Below are positions 43,391-51,664 of a DNA stretch of 64,000 nucleotides, piece by piece. The DNA is from JABSSA01 sp039984715. GTDB taxonomy: Bacteria; Pseudomonadota; Alphaproteobacteria; Rhodobacterales; Rhodobacteraceae. The notes under the pieces are model-generated. The model was not told the origin of the DNA. It worked only from the letters and a program-made list of their open reading frames with translations, and did no database searches. The stretch covers positions 248,001-312,000 of the forward strand of contig JBDWUA010000004.1 of NCBI GenBank assembly GCA_039984715.1, given 5' to 3'. Both the position numbers and the translations under genes were made by a program. Numbering within the stretch: position 1 is the stretch's first letter; each line of letters opens with the position of its first letter.

Positions 43391-44202
43391 GGCTTCACAA
43401 ACTTTGCACCGGTTTTTGTTCGTGTGTCGCCCACAGAGATGCGGCGCGCCAAGGGGTTCACTTCGTTTGAAAGAATGTGACCGGATTTCAGTTCTTCGAA
43501 TAACGTTTCAAGCGGCGAATTCAGGGCTGTCCCCAACGAAACGTTTTTGCCTTCCATGTTTGCCTTGGCAGACACGACTGACACAATCTGCGCGCGCCCA
43601 TCTTTGAATGTGAAAATCGGAGCACCAGAGGAGCCAAAGTCAACCGTGCAGGACGTCACAAGCACCCCTTCGCGGTGTCCAAGGACTTGACAAACTTCTT
43701 GCAGCGAAGGCGCTTCGGATCGGTCTTTTGCATAGCTGACGACGCCCACTCGATCACCTTCTATGGGATGGTGCGCGGTTGGAAATGGTTCAATACGCCC
43801 GTTGCGGATGGGATGGGCCAGTTCCAGCAGGGCAAGATCAAATCGAACGGCTTTGGAATCGAGCTGACCACCAAAATGATATTCGGGGTGGGTCACAGCC
43901 TTACGCACAGATCGATACGCGGACGCACGTCCATTGCGCCACCCGGCAAGGAATTCAATTTCGGATGCATTCACCCGAGAGCCGCTGTCTTTTTCGAACA
44001 GACAATGTGCGGCCGTTAGAACCAAGTTAGGCGCAATCAATGCACCGGTGCAAAACCCCACACCACCAAGATCAAGACGGCCAACGGCTTCCCAAGCGCT
44101 TCCTGTCGCACCAGATTCCAATTGTTGTAGTTTCGCATCCTGAGAAAATCCCGCGGTTGCGACGGTAAGAGTCAAAAGAGTCAAAGATATCAAACGGCGC
44201 AC
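43387..44202 (-). CDS. Exported trypsin-like serine protease A
   Basis: A 271-residue S1-family protease, paralogous to the next gene. It has a signal peptide (LISLTLLTLTVATAGFS) and a triad His66 (LTAAHC), Asp122 (FDLALL) and Ser192 (FGSSGAP). The tail ends TGAKFVKP. It starts the five-gene unit, 75 bases downstream of glcF; those 75 bases must hold the promoter unless glc read-through drives it. Confidence 0.88.
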   Translation of the reverse strand: MRRLISLTLLTLTVATAGFSQDAKLQQLESGATGSAWEAVGRLDLGGVGFCTGALIAPNLVLTAAHCLFEKDSGSRVNASEIEFLAGWRNGRASAYRSVRKAVTHPEYHFGGQLDSKAVRFDLALLELAHPIRNGRIEPFPTAHHPIEGDRVGVVSYAKDRSEAPSLQEVCQVLGHREGVLVTSCTVDFGSSGAPIFTFKDGRAQIVSVVSAKANMEGKNVSLGTALNSPLETLFEELKSGHILSNEVNPLARRISVGDTRTKTGAKFVKP

Positions 44203-44277
44203 TAAGGCACTCCAATCAAAAAAGTATTGAAGATTGGGTATGTGTCAAAGTCGGCGAAATTAGGGCGATTTTCTAAA

Positions 44278-45588
44278 TTACCTCAGAATCGGAACATCGT
44301 CATTCTTACGGTCTAACGTTCCCGGTCGGGGACCGCCCGTTGCCCAGTCCAACAGTTCAACTGTGTGCACGATTGGGATGTCTGTTGCGGACCCGATCTG
44401 CATCATACAGCCGATATTCCCAGCGGCGATAATATCAGGCGATTTGGCTTCCAAGTTGCGCACCTTGCGCGTCTTGAGTTGGGTGGAAATCTCGGGTTGT
44501 AATAGGTTGTAGGTCCCTGCCGAACCGCAGCAAAGATGGCTGTCGGTCGGTTCCACAACGGTAAATCCGGCCCGTTTCAGCAAATCTTTGGGAAAGGTTT
44601 TGATCTGCTGACCGTGCTGCAACGAACAAGCGGCATGATAAGCAACAGTCACATCACGATCTGGCCCTTCTGGCATGTCGAGCTTCATCAGGACTTCGCT
44701 GATATCCATCGTGATCTTGGAAATGCGGGCGGCATCGTCGGCCAGTTCATCGTTGCGGAACATGTGACCATAATCTTTGACCGTGGTGCCGCACCCGCTT
44801 GTGTTGATGACGATTGCATCCAATCCATTGGCGTCGATCTCCGCGCTCCAGGCTTTGATGTTCTTGGCCGCAGTTGCATGGCTTTCTGATGCTTTGCCCA
44901 TGTGATGGGTTAACGCGCCACAACATCCGGCACCGTCTGCCACAACAACTTCGCAGCCCAATCGCGTGAGAAGACGAATGGTTGCGTCGTTGATGTCTGT
45001 GTTCAACGCCTTTTGGGCGCATCCCGTCATCAAAGCCACGCGCATTTTAGGCGCAGGCACGGCAAAGGTTTGCGGATCGTCATTGCGACTGACCGGGGGG
45101 ATGTAATCCGGTGCCATCTCCAGCATTGCACGCAAGCGCGCATCTGGCACCAGTTTGCGAAAAGGGCGCGCGATTTTCGCACCCAGCATCGCCACGCGAA
45201 ACCGCATTGGATAGGGCAAAATGCGCGCAAGCATCCATCGCAGGGCACGATCCGAAAAAGGCCGATCATAGTGTTCTTCGATATACGCACGGGCGTGATC
45301 AACCAGATGCATATAGTGCACACCGCTGGGGCAGGTGGTCATACAAGCAAGGCAAGACAGGCAGCGGTCAATGTGTTTGACCACCTTTTCGTCAGGCTTA
45401 CGCTCGTTTTCGAGCATGTCTTTGATCAGGTAAATCCGGCCCCGGGGACTGTCGAGCTCGTCTCCTAGCACTTGGTATGTCGGGCAGGTCGCCGTGCAGA
45501 ACCCGCAGTGTACACAAGCCCGCAGAATCTTGTTCGCCTGCGCGGTATCTGAGTCCCGTAATTGAGCATCGGAAAAGTTTGTCTGCAT
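44278..45588 (-). CDS. glcF: Glycolate oxidase iron-sulfur subunit GlcF
   Basis: A 436-residue subunit carrying electrons from GlcDE. Two 4Fe-4S motifs are CVHCGFCTATCPTY near residue 30 and CLSCLACMTTCPSGVH near residue 78; two CCG domains follow, with GCCGALTHHMG near 220 and LCCGSAGTYN near 353. Together with GlcD and GlcE it oxidises glycolate to glyoxylate. It is separated from glcE by the unknown gene at 45600. Confidence 0.95.
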   Translation of the reverse strand: MQTNFSDAQLRDSDTAQANKILRACVHCGFCTATCPTYQVLGDELDSPRGRIYLIKDMLENERKPDEKVVKHIDRCLSCLACMTTCPSGVHYMHLVDHARAYIEEHYDRPFSDRALRWMLARILPYPMRFRVAMLGAKIARPFRKLVPDARLRAMLEMAPDYIPPVSRNDDPQTFAVPAPKMRVALMTGCAQKALNTDINDATIRLLTRLGCEVVVADGAGCCGALTHHMGKASESHATAAKNIKAWSAEIDANGLDAIVINTSGCGTTVKDYGHMFRNDELADDAARISKITMDISEVLMKLDMPEGPDRDVTVAYHAACSLQHGQQIKTFPKDLLKRAGFTVVEPTDSHLCCGSAGTYNLLQPEISTQLKTRKVRNLEAKSPDIIAAGNIGCMMQIGSATDIPIVHTVELLDWATGGPRPGTLDRKNDDVPILR

Positions 45589-45599
45589 GGTTGTAGCCT

Positions 45600-46805
45600 T
45601 TATTGCGACATAGGCGTCGCGCCCAGAAACGGATGCGCATGGCCTGTTAGCCCCACATCAAGAAAAAGCACTTCGGCCCGGTCTAGTCCTCGTATGTTGC
45701 GCAGGCCAGCGGCCAAAACGGCCAATCCTTGCGGCACATCTGTCAGAGCAACGTCGATGTAACAGGCCTCGGTTCCGGTCCCTCCGCCAACCAAGCCACC
45801 AAGGCCGTTCCGAGCCAAGACCTCATGGGCGGCGTCCTCGATGTCACCCCGATCTGACGTGTCCCATAGTGCGCCATCCAAGTTGGGCACGCGCAAACAG
45901 ACAAACCATTCGTCATGGGCGCTGTGGCAAGGTGATGCGAACCGGTCACCCTGAAAAATGGCCTGCGCAAATCGTTTGTCCGAAGCCGAATAGGTGAGCA
46001 GGTCTGAACGTACGTGGTCTTCGTGAAAACCAGTTGGTGGTTTCATAAAAACCGACACAGGAGCGTCCAGCCCTATTTGGCTGTAGGGCAATGTAGGGCG
46101 GTCTTCTTTAGACAATGAGATTGCGGCGATCAAAGATTGCGTCGCTGGTGCCAATTCCATCGGCTTAACTTTTGGTCGACCCAGCCGCGACATCAGGCCC
46201 TGACGTTTGGAATTGTTCGCTTCAATGTCAATGTATCCCATCCAATCGCGTTCGTCTTGTTCCCCCAAGCATAGGGATGCAAAATATGACACTTGATCTG
46301 TCAGGGTTTGTGTATCCGCCGAACCATATCCGATCACTGCAATCCGAGCATCAGTGCCAACCGAAGCATCAAGACCCGTCAACAAAATGTCCTCGCGAAA
46401 CCGTGCTTGGTACGTCGCGGCGATCTCGGCCACCGGGACAGGGTCACGGGTGTCTGTGACTTCGAACCTTTCAAACTGCGGCGCACGTCGCAGAATCGCG
46501 CGGGCCAAGGGGCGCAATTCGTCCTGCCATTCTGCGGTGATCACGACCTTGTGCCGGCGATCAGATGAGCCAAATTCCCACATCAGATCTGGGGACACGT
46601 CATGCAGCGCCGACATGATGTCAACCGGGTCTGCATCAGACGAAGCGTCCGTCCAGAATGCATCAAGCGCTTCTGTGTGATCCGAGAAATGGGACCAAAA
46701 GCGATCAATCGCGCCGATCGTTTCGCTGGGCAGCGCTGCCGCATGGAAATCGTAGGGATCAACCCGCGACATGAGCTGGTTCCATGTGAGCGTTGAAAAG
46801 TCCAC
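45600..46805 (-). CDS. Uncharacterised 401-residue protein inside the glc operon
   Basis: I do not recognise a named family. It is soluble, without signal peptide. Around residues 70-130, SPDLMWEFGSSDRRHKVVITAEW and APQFERFEVTDTRDP resemble a widespread hypothetical-protein pattern (EFGP...ViSa...AP...W.f...R) seen in DUF695-like proteins, but the match is by eye. The N-terminal 65 residues start MDFSTLTWNQLMSRVDPYDF. It overlaps glcE by 47 bases and lies 11 bases before glcF, so it is translated in the same operon and may assist glycolate oxidase assembly or sensing. Confidence 0.7.
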   Translation of the reverse strand: MDFSTLTWNQLMSRVDPYDFHAAALPSETIGAIDRFWSHFSDHTEALDAFWTDASSDADPVDIMSALHDVSPDLMWEFGSSDRRHKVVITAEWQDELRPLARAILRRAPQFERFEVTDTRDPVPVAEIAATYQARFREDILLTGLDASVGTDARIAVIGYGSADTQTLTDQVSYFASLCLGEQDERDWMGYIDIEANNSKRQGLMSRLGRPKVKPMELAPATQSLIAAISLSKEDRPTLPYSQIGLDAPVSVFMKPPTGFHEDHVRSDLLTYSASDKRFAQAIFQGDRFASPCHSAHDEWFVCLRVPNLDGALWDTSDRGDIEDAAHEVLARNGLGGLVGGGTGTEACYIDVALTDVPQGLAVLAAGLRNIRGLDRAEVLFLDVGLTGHAHPFLGATPMSQ

Positions 46806-47865
46806 GCGGATCGAATTTGGCCCGCAATCCCGCAGTCAAAGACGCAACGCCCGAGGGTTCTGGCTGGAACGTGCCAAGCGCCTTATGCGTTTCGGGTGCT
46901 GCGCGCATTAGGGTTGCGTGTCCCCCCACCTGTGCCAACGCTGGTCGTGCCGACTGGCCCGCTGGAATCGAAGCCCAGATTAATCCGCCGCCCCAATCCA
47001 TGAACCATTTTGACCCTTCGGGGAAAGCTTGCGCGACACGGGGGGCATCTGAGGGTTTGACCGAAATGCGCCACAGATCACCGTCAGTTCCCAACGTTTT
47101 GGCGTCTCGGATTGTTGTCCAGTCGGCTGAGATGTCCGTCGTGATTTCGCCAAATGATTTCAACCGCTCAGTCAGTTGGGTCAGCCGGTGCTTGACCTGC
47201 ACATCGAACCCTTCAACGCGCAGCCATGTCTGTTGATTTTCGGGTAAGTGCGCAGCACCGGACACTTCGAACGGCGAACCAAGTGCGGATGACATGGCTT
47301 TGACTGCTTGTTCCGCACTTAACCCATGCAGGATTAAACATCCTTCGGTTTCCGGTACTGGCAAGACCTTCAGGCTGACTTCGGTCAACACTCCCAAGGT
47401 TCCCCAAGATCCGCCCATCAATTTGACAAGATCATACCCCGTGACATTCTTCATCACACGTCCACCGTTTTTAACAATGTCGCCTGATCCATCTACAAAT
47501 CGCACACCCAGCAAGAAATCTCGCGCGGCGCCCGCTTGGATACGACGTGGGCCACTTGCATTTGTCGCCATGACACCCCCGATTGTGGATATCCCTGCAT
47601 CCAAAAAATAGGGTTCGAAAGCCAACCGCTGACCTTCCTTCGCCAGCACATTTTCGATTTCAGACACCGGCGTTCCAGCCTTGGCAACAAGCGTCAAAGC
47701 GCCGGGTTCGTGCAGCGTGATTCCGGAAAAGGACGACATATCGACCAATGCGCCCTCAGATGCACGGCCAAGCCCGCGTGTGCCGCCGCCTTGTATGCGC
47801 AGGGGTGCGTTTGCAGACCGAATAACCTCAGACAGGCCCGCTTCATCCGTGATTTGCATGATCAT
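46759..47865 (-). CDS. glcE: Glycolate oxidase FAD-binding subunit GlcE
   Basis: A 368-residue FAD-linked oxidase subunit. The FAD-binding segment is RIQGGGTRGLGRASEG near residue 22, with PYFLDAGISTIGGVMATNASGPRRIQAGAARDFLLGV around 85-120 (landmarks IGGVMATNASGPRR and ARDFLLG) and KNVTGYDLVKLMGGSWGTLG near 142. Shorter than GlcD, as expected. Its 3' end overlaps the unknown gene by 47 bases. Confidence 0.94.
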   Translation of the reverse strand: MIMQITDEAGLSEVIRSANAPLRIQGGGTRGLGRASEGALVDMSSFSGITLHEPGALTLVAKAGTPVSEIENVLAKEGQRLAFEPYFLDAGISTIGGVMATNASGPRRIQAGAARDFLLGVRFVDGSGDIVKNGGRVMKNVTGYDLVKLMGGSWGTLGVLTEVSLKVLPVPETEGCLILHGLSAEQAVKAMSSALGSPFEVSGAAHLPENQQTWLRVEGFDVQVKHRLTQLTERLKSFGEITTDISADWTTIRDAKTLGTDGDLWRISVKPSDAPRVAQAFPEGSKWFMDWGGGLIWASIPAGQSARPALAQVGGHATLMRAAPETHKALGTFQPEPSGVASLTAGLRAKFDPRGLFNAHMEPAHVAG

Positions 47866-47907
47866 CTCGCTTGTTTGTCACTGGTATCGAACGTTCGACT
47901 GCATGTG

Positions 47908-49356
47908 TTATTCGGCGGCTATGTCCGCACCACGTCGCGGTTCTGAGACGTCCAGAGGAAAGACCTTGGCGGGGTTCAACAGCCATTTCGGGTCAAACAC
48001 ATCCTTCACGGCCATTTGCGCCTCGAGATCGGCCGCGGTGTATTGGTGGCTCATCAGGTCGCGTTTTTCTATTCCGACCCCGTGTTCGCCAGTTAAACAT
48101 CCGCCCACTTCGACACATAGTTTAAGGATATCCGACCCAAATCCTTCGCACAGTTCCAAATCACCGGGTTTGTTTGCATCAAACAGGATCAGCGGGTGCA
48201 TGTTGCCGTCCCCGGCGTGAAAAACGTTGCCGACGTCCAGACCGTATTCTTTGGACATCTCGCCAATCCGACGCAGAACATAGGGCAATTCGGACACTGG
48301 GATCGTGCCGTCCAAACACATATAATCGTTGATCTGTCCCATCGCGCCAAAGGCGGATTTGCGGCCCAGCCAAATTGCGGCGCTTTGTTCCGCAGATTTG
48401 CTTTCGCGCAGTTCAACAGGGTTATGGCGCTCTGCGATTTTGATGATCTTGGTGAGCTGGTCATCGATTTCCGCGTCTGATCCTTCGACCTCGACAATCA
48501 ACAGGGCCTCGCACATCGGATATCCGGCCTTGGCAAAGTTTTCGCAGGTTTCGATGCAAAGGCGATCCATGAATTCAATGGCAACGGGCAAGACGCCGGC
48601 TTTGATAATGTCGCTGACGCATGCGCCTGCCACTTCCGAGCTGTCGAACCCCATCAGCACTGGGCGCGCGCCCTCGGGTTTGGGCAAGATGCGCAATGTT
48701 GCTTCGGTCACCACGCCAAGCTGTCCTTCGGACCCACAGATCAGACCAAGCAGATCAAGGCCGCCTGCATCCAAATGGGCGCCGCCGATTTCGGTGATTG
48801 TCCCGTCCATCTGAACCAGCGTGACGCCCATCAGATTGTTTGTGGTGACACCGTATTTCAGACAATGCGCGCCGCCTGAATTCATCGCAATGTTCCCAGC
48901 AATCGCACATGCCAGCTGTGAGGACGGATCGGGCGCGTAAAAGAACCCGTCTTCTTCGACTGCGCCTGTGACGCTTAGGTTCGTGCGACCCGTCTGAACG
49001 CGGATATAACGATCTGGGTAATTGGTTTCGAGAACGTCATTCATGCGCGCAACGCCCAAAATGACGCAATCGGCTGTTGGCAGCGCCCCACCCGCAAGCG
49101 AAGTTCCGGAACCGCGCGGCACAACAGGCACACCTTCTTCGTGGCAAATTTTGAGAACGGCGGCGACTTCCTTGGTGCTGGATGGCAAGACGGCGACCAT
49201 AGGCGGGCATCGATAGGCGGTAAGGGCGTCGCATTCATAGGCGCGCGTTTCTGCCTCTTCGTGAATGACTGCGTCTTTTGGCAAAACCTCAAGAAAACGT
49301 TCGACAACCCTTGGTTTGCGGCTCAGGACCGACGGGTCTGGCTTGGGCATCTGCAT
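47908..49356 (-). CDS. glcD: Glycolate oxidase subunit GlcD
   Basis: A 482-residue FAD flavoprotein, the catalytic subunit. Motifs: VPRGSGTSLAGGALPTADCV near residue 80, GNIAMNSGGAHCLKYG near 155, the C-terminal NVFHAGDGNMHP near 370 and GEHGVGIEKRDLM near 425. First gene of the glcD-glcE-X-glcF operon. A GGAGAG ribosome site precedes the ATG, and a 21-bp palindrome lies 17 bases upstream, in the divergent promoter. Confidence 0.95.
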   Translation of the reverse strand: MQMPKPDPSVLSRKPRVVERFLEVLPKDAVIHEEAETRAYECDALTAYRCPPMVAVLPSSTKEVAAVLKICHEEGVPVVPRGSGTSLAGGALPTADCVILGVARMNDVLETNYPDRYIRVQTGRTNLSVTGAVEEDGFFYAPDPSSQLACAIAGNIAMNSGGAHCLKYGVTTNNLMGVTLVQMDGTITEIGGAHLDAGGLDLLGLICGSEGQLGVVTEATLRILPKPEGARPVLMGFDSSEVAGACVSDIIKAGVLPVAIEFMDRLCIETCENFAKAGYPMCEALLIVEVEGSDAEIDDQLTKIIKIAERHNPVELRESKSAEQSAAIWLGRKSAFGAMGQINDYMCLDGTIPVSELPYVLRRIGEMSKEYGLDVGNVFHAGDGNMHPLILFDANKPGDLELCEGFGSDILKLCVEVGGCLTGEHGVGIEKRDLMSHQYTAADLEAQMAVKDVFDPKWLLNPAKVFPLDVSEPRRGADIAAE

Positions 49357-49372
49357 GGCGCTCTCCTTGCTA

Positions 49373-49393
49373 TTGGTAAAAACATATTACCAA
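49373..49393. promoter_or_regulatory. 21-bp palindrome upstream of glcD, candidate GntR-type operator
   Basis: TTGGTAA (49373-49379) and TTACCAA (49387-49393) are perfect inverted repeats with 7 bases between them, 17 bases before glcD. The half-site TTGGTnnnACCAA is typical of FadR-subfamily GntR repressors such as GlcC and LldR, although spacing here is wider. No such regulator gene is in the window. Confidence 0.6.
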
Positions 49394-49427
49394 TTTGTTC
49401 GGGATGCAATCTCTTCCTTTGCGATGT

Positions 49428-50138
49428 ATGACCGTATTCATGATTTGGATCGATCGCGCCCTGCTGTTTTCGCCGCTTGACTATGGAAGCCTCGTTTTTC
49501 TTGTGCTTGCTTGGTTGCTTATTGGGTGGCGCATTGAACATTCCTCGACAAAGAAGCCATCGACATCGCATTTGATGGCAGAATATCGACGCGCTTGGAT
49601 GGTCGAGATGATCACGCGTGAGCCGCGAATCTTTGATGCTCAGATCGTCTCGAGTCTGCGACAGGGCACGGCGTTTTTTGCGTCAACGGCGCTGATTTCT
49701 TTGGGCGGTGTTTTGGCGGTTCTTGGGAATACCGAACGGTTGACGATTGTTGCATCAGAATTAAGCCAGATTGAAGCGCCTGTGTTCGTTTGGGAAATCA
49801 AGCTTTTGATAATTGCCTTGTTTCTGACGAACGCATTTTTGAAATTCGTTTGGGCGAACCGTCTATTTGGATACACGTCCGTTATCATGGCGGCTGTTCC
49901 TAACGATCTGTCAGACCCGTCTTGTGCGCATAAGGCATATCAATCTGGTGAATTAAACATCTTGGCAGCGCAGTCGTTCAACAGAGGGTTGCGGGCGGTT
50001 TATTTTGGACTAGCCTCTGCGGCGTGGTTGGGTGGACCATACGCATTGATTGGTGCCACCATGGTGACATTGCTGGTCATTTGGCGACGCGAGTTTGCTT
50101 CGAGATCGCGCAAAGTTATGCTGGACACGGGCTCGTGA
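49428..50138 (+). CDS. DUF599 membrane protein
   Basis: A roughly 235-residue inner-membrane protein with four hydrophobic segments. The family landmark RAWMVEMITREPRIFDAQIVSSLRQGTAFFAS near residues 55-85 (landmarks MITREPRIFDAQ and GTAFFAS) and FNRGLRAVYFGLASAAWLGGP near residue 190 identify DUF599. Function unknown. The start is not certain; several Met codons (49404, 49428, 49440) precede LDYGSLVFLVLAW and none has a good ribosome site. Confidence 0.82.
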   Translation: MTVFMIWIDRALLFSPLDYGSLVFLVLAWLLIGWRIEHSSTKKPSTSHLMAEYRRAWMVEMITREPRIFDAQIVSSLRQGTAFFASTALISLGGVLAVLGNTERLTIVASELSQIEAPVFVWEIKLLIIALFLTNAFLKFVWANRLFGYTSVIMAAVPNDLSDPSCAHKAYQSGELNILAAQSFNRGLRAVYFGLASAAWLGGPYALIGATMVTLLVIWRREFASRSRKVMLDTGS

Positions 50139-50174
50139 CTGACGTGCGGGAAATTATTCTGTTAGGATACCGGA

Positions 50175-50531
50175 ATGAAAAAAATTGTATCTGCTGTCCT
50201 GTTGTTTCTGGCAACGCCCGCGTTTGCCGAAGAGCCTGAAATTGAGTTCGTTAATGTGGCCCGCGAAGGCGGGGGAACATGGCGTTTTGAAGTGACGATC
50301 CGACATCCCGATACGGGTTGGGATCATTATGCCGATGGTTGGCGCGTTTTAGATATGGATGGAAACGAACTGGGTATGCGGGTTTTGCATCACCCGCATG
50401 AAAACGAACAACCATTCACGCGATCGCTTGGTGGTGTGTCCATCCCGCGCGGAACCAAACAAGTGCAGGTTCAAGCGCGCGATCTTCCTGAAGGATGGAA
50501 CAAAGCCACAACGATTGTGGATCTGCCCTAA
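50175..50531 (+). CDS. Small exported protein, 118 residues
   Basis: A secreted or periplasmic protein with a clear signal peptide (KKIVSAVLLFLATPAFA, cleavage near residue 18). The mature part is a beta-rich domain with WRFEVTIRHPDTGWDHYADGW near residue 35 and conserved-looking histidines in LHHPHENEQPF near 70, suggesting metal binding. I do not recognise the family. It follows the DUF599 gene by 36 bases and is convergent with rlmH. Confidence 0.75.
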   Translation: MKKIVSAVLLFLATPAFAEEPEIEFVNVAREGGGTWRFEVTIRHPDTGWDHYADGWRVLDMDGNELGMRVLHHPHENEQPFTRSLGGVSIPRGTKQVQVQARDLPEGWNKATTIVDLP

Positions 50532-50545
50532 AGTCAGCTGGCTGA

Positions 50546-51016
50546 TTAAACGCGGTGATAAGGTGCGCCCGCAAGGATACTTGCGGCCCGGTAAAGCTGT
50601 TCAGTCAGCATGACTCGCACCAACATATGTGGCCAAACCATTTTGCCAAAGCTCAACAGATGCGCGGCGTCGGAACGCAGTGATGGATCAATTCCATCTG
50701 CGCCGCCGATGACGATGGCCAGTTCGGATTGACCTGCGTCCCTCCATTTGGCCAGCCGATTTGCAAATTGGGGCGAGCTTTCGACAACGCCGCGTTCGTC
50801 GAGACAACACAAGATCGCGCCGTTGGGAATCGCTTTGCGCAATAGCTGCGCCTCGCCTGCCATTCCGCCGCCTTTTCGATCATCGATTTCAGTAACTTTG
50901 ATTGGGCCAAGGCCCAGCCCACGACCAGTTCTGTCAAATCTTTTGACATAGTCTTGGACAAGATCATGTTCCGGGCCGCCGCGAAGGCGACCCACAGCAT
51001 AGATCGTGACGCGCAT
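50546..51016 (-). CDS. rlmH: 23S rRNA (pseudouridine1915-N3)-methyltransferase RlmH
   Basis: A 156-residue SPOUT methyltransferase that methylates pseudouridine 1915 in helix 69. AVGRLRGGPEHDLVQDY at the start, LDERGVVESSPQFA near residue 75, ELAIVIGGADGIDP near 98 and the knotted SAM site with TEQLYRAASILAGAPYHRV at the end are diagnostic. Nine bases after rsfS; the two are conserved partners in ribosome maturation. Confidence 0.95.
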   Translation of the reverse strand: MRVTIYAVGRLRGGPEHDLVQDYVKRFDRTGRGLGLGPIKVTEIDDRKGGGMAGEAQLLRKAIPNGAILCCLDERGVVESSPQFANRLAKWRDAGQSELAIVIGGADGIDPSLRSDAAHLLSFGKMVWPHMLVRVMLTEQLYRAASILAGAPYHRV

Positions 51017-51025
51017 ATCGTTCAG

Positions 51026-51388
51026 TTAGCTAGGTGTAGCAGACACCTGCGGCGTCCACATTTTTTCAAGCTGATAGAACTCGCGTACTTCAGGCCGGAA
51101 CAAATGAACAATAACGTCGCCTGTATCGATTAGAACCCAGTCGCCTGTGTCCTTACCTTCAATGCGCGCGTTATGGCCAAATTCAGCCTTTAACCGTGAC
51201 ACCAGTTTTTCCGACATTGACGCCACCTGACGAGAAGAGCGCCCGCTGGCAACGACCATATAGTCGCCCATGGACGTTTTCCCTCGTAGATCAATTTCTA
51301 CGACGTCTTCAGCCTTGTCATCGGAAAGTGAGGAAAGAATCGTGGTCAACAGCGCTTCGCTTGTGACCTCCGCTTTGGCAGCCATCAT
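51026..51388 (-). CDS. rsfS: Ribosomal silencing factor RsfS
   Basis: A roughly 120-residue protein that binds L14 and blocks subunit joining. EDVVEIDLRGKTSMGDYMVVASGRSSRQV around residues 24-52 (in part) and GKDTGDWVLIDTGDVIVHLF near 90 are the family core. Only the ATGs at 51388/51385 put the N-terminus (MAAKAEVTSEALL) where the family usually starts. An open frame extends upstream to 51466 with TTG or CTG starts. A tiny ORF with a strong ribosome site overlaps this start, so initiation may be by coupling. Confidence 0.92.
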   Translation of the reverse strand: MMAAKAEVTSEALLTTILSSLSDDKAEDVVEIDLRGKTSMGDYMVVASGRSSRQVASMSEKLVSRLKAEFGHNARIEGKDTGDWVLIDTGDVIVHLFRPEVREFYQLEKMWTPQVSATPS

Positions 51389-51441
51389 AGCCGCCTGCCC
51401 ATCAGCGACCCGGGTCGCTTCAGCATGTAGTGACAGTGCAT
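51385..51441 (-). CDS. Tiny upstream ORF overlapping the rsfS start
   Basis: An 18-codon ORF (MHCHYMLKRPGSLMGRRL) whose ATG lies 3 bases after AGGAGG, the best ribosome site in the region, and whose TGA overlaps the rsfS ATGATG. Spacing is short, so the same AGGAGG might instead serve a rare CTG start in the rsfS frame. Presented as a possible coupling leader, not a proven gene. Confidence 0.35.
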   Translation of the reverse strand: MHCHYMLKRPGSLMGRRL

Positions 51442-51664
51442 TGTCCTCCTGTTCTCGCGCCGACAAACCCGACGCTGGGATGTTCCTAAGTTAACAATCA
51501 AATTGAGACAATTCAATGAACCAGATTTGAAGATCGGGACATTAAGCAAAAAAGCCGCATGACGCCTTGATGATGGACGCTTCAAGAGGGTCAGGCTTGT
51601 TGATTTTACGCATGCTGCCTGAGCACAACCGTCAGATTATCAAGCGTGCCGAAGGGTGGCATGC

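Noticed and set aside
51467..51664. Promoter/CtrA-like TTAAC near 51490
   Set aside because: Only one half site; the second TTAA is not at 7-base spacing.
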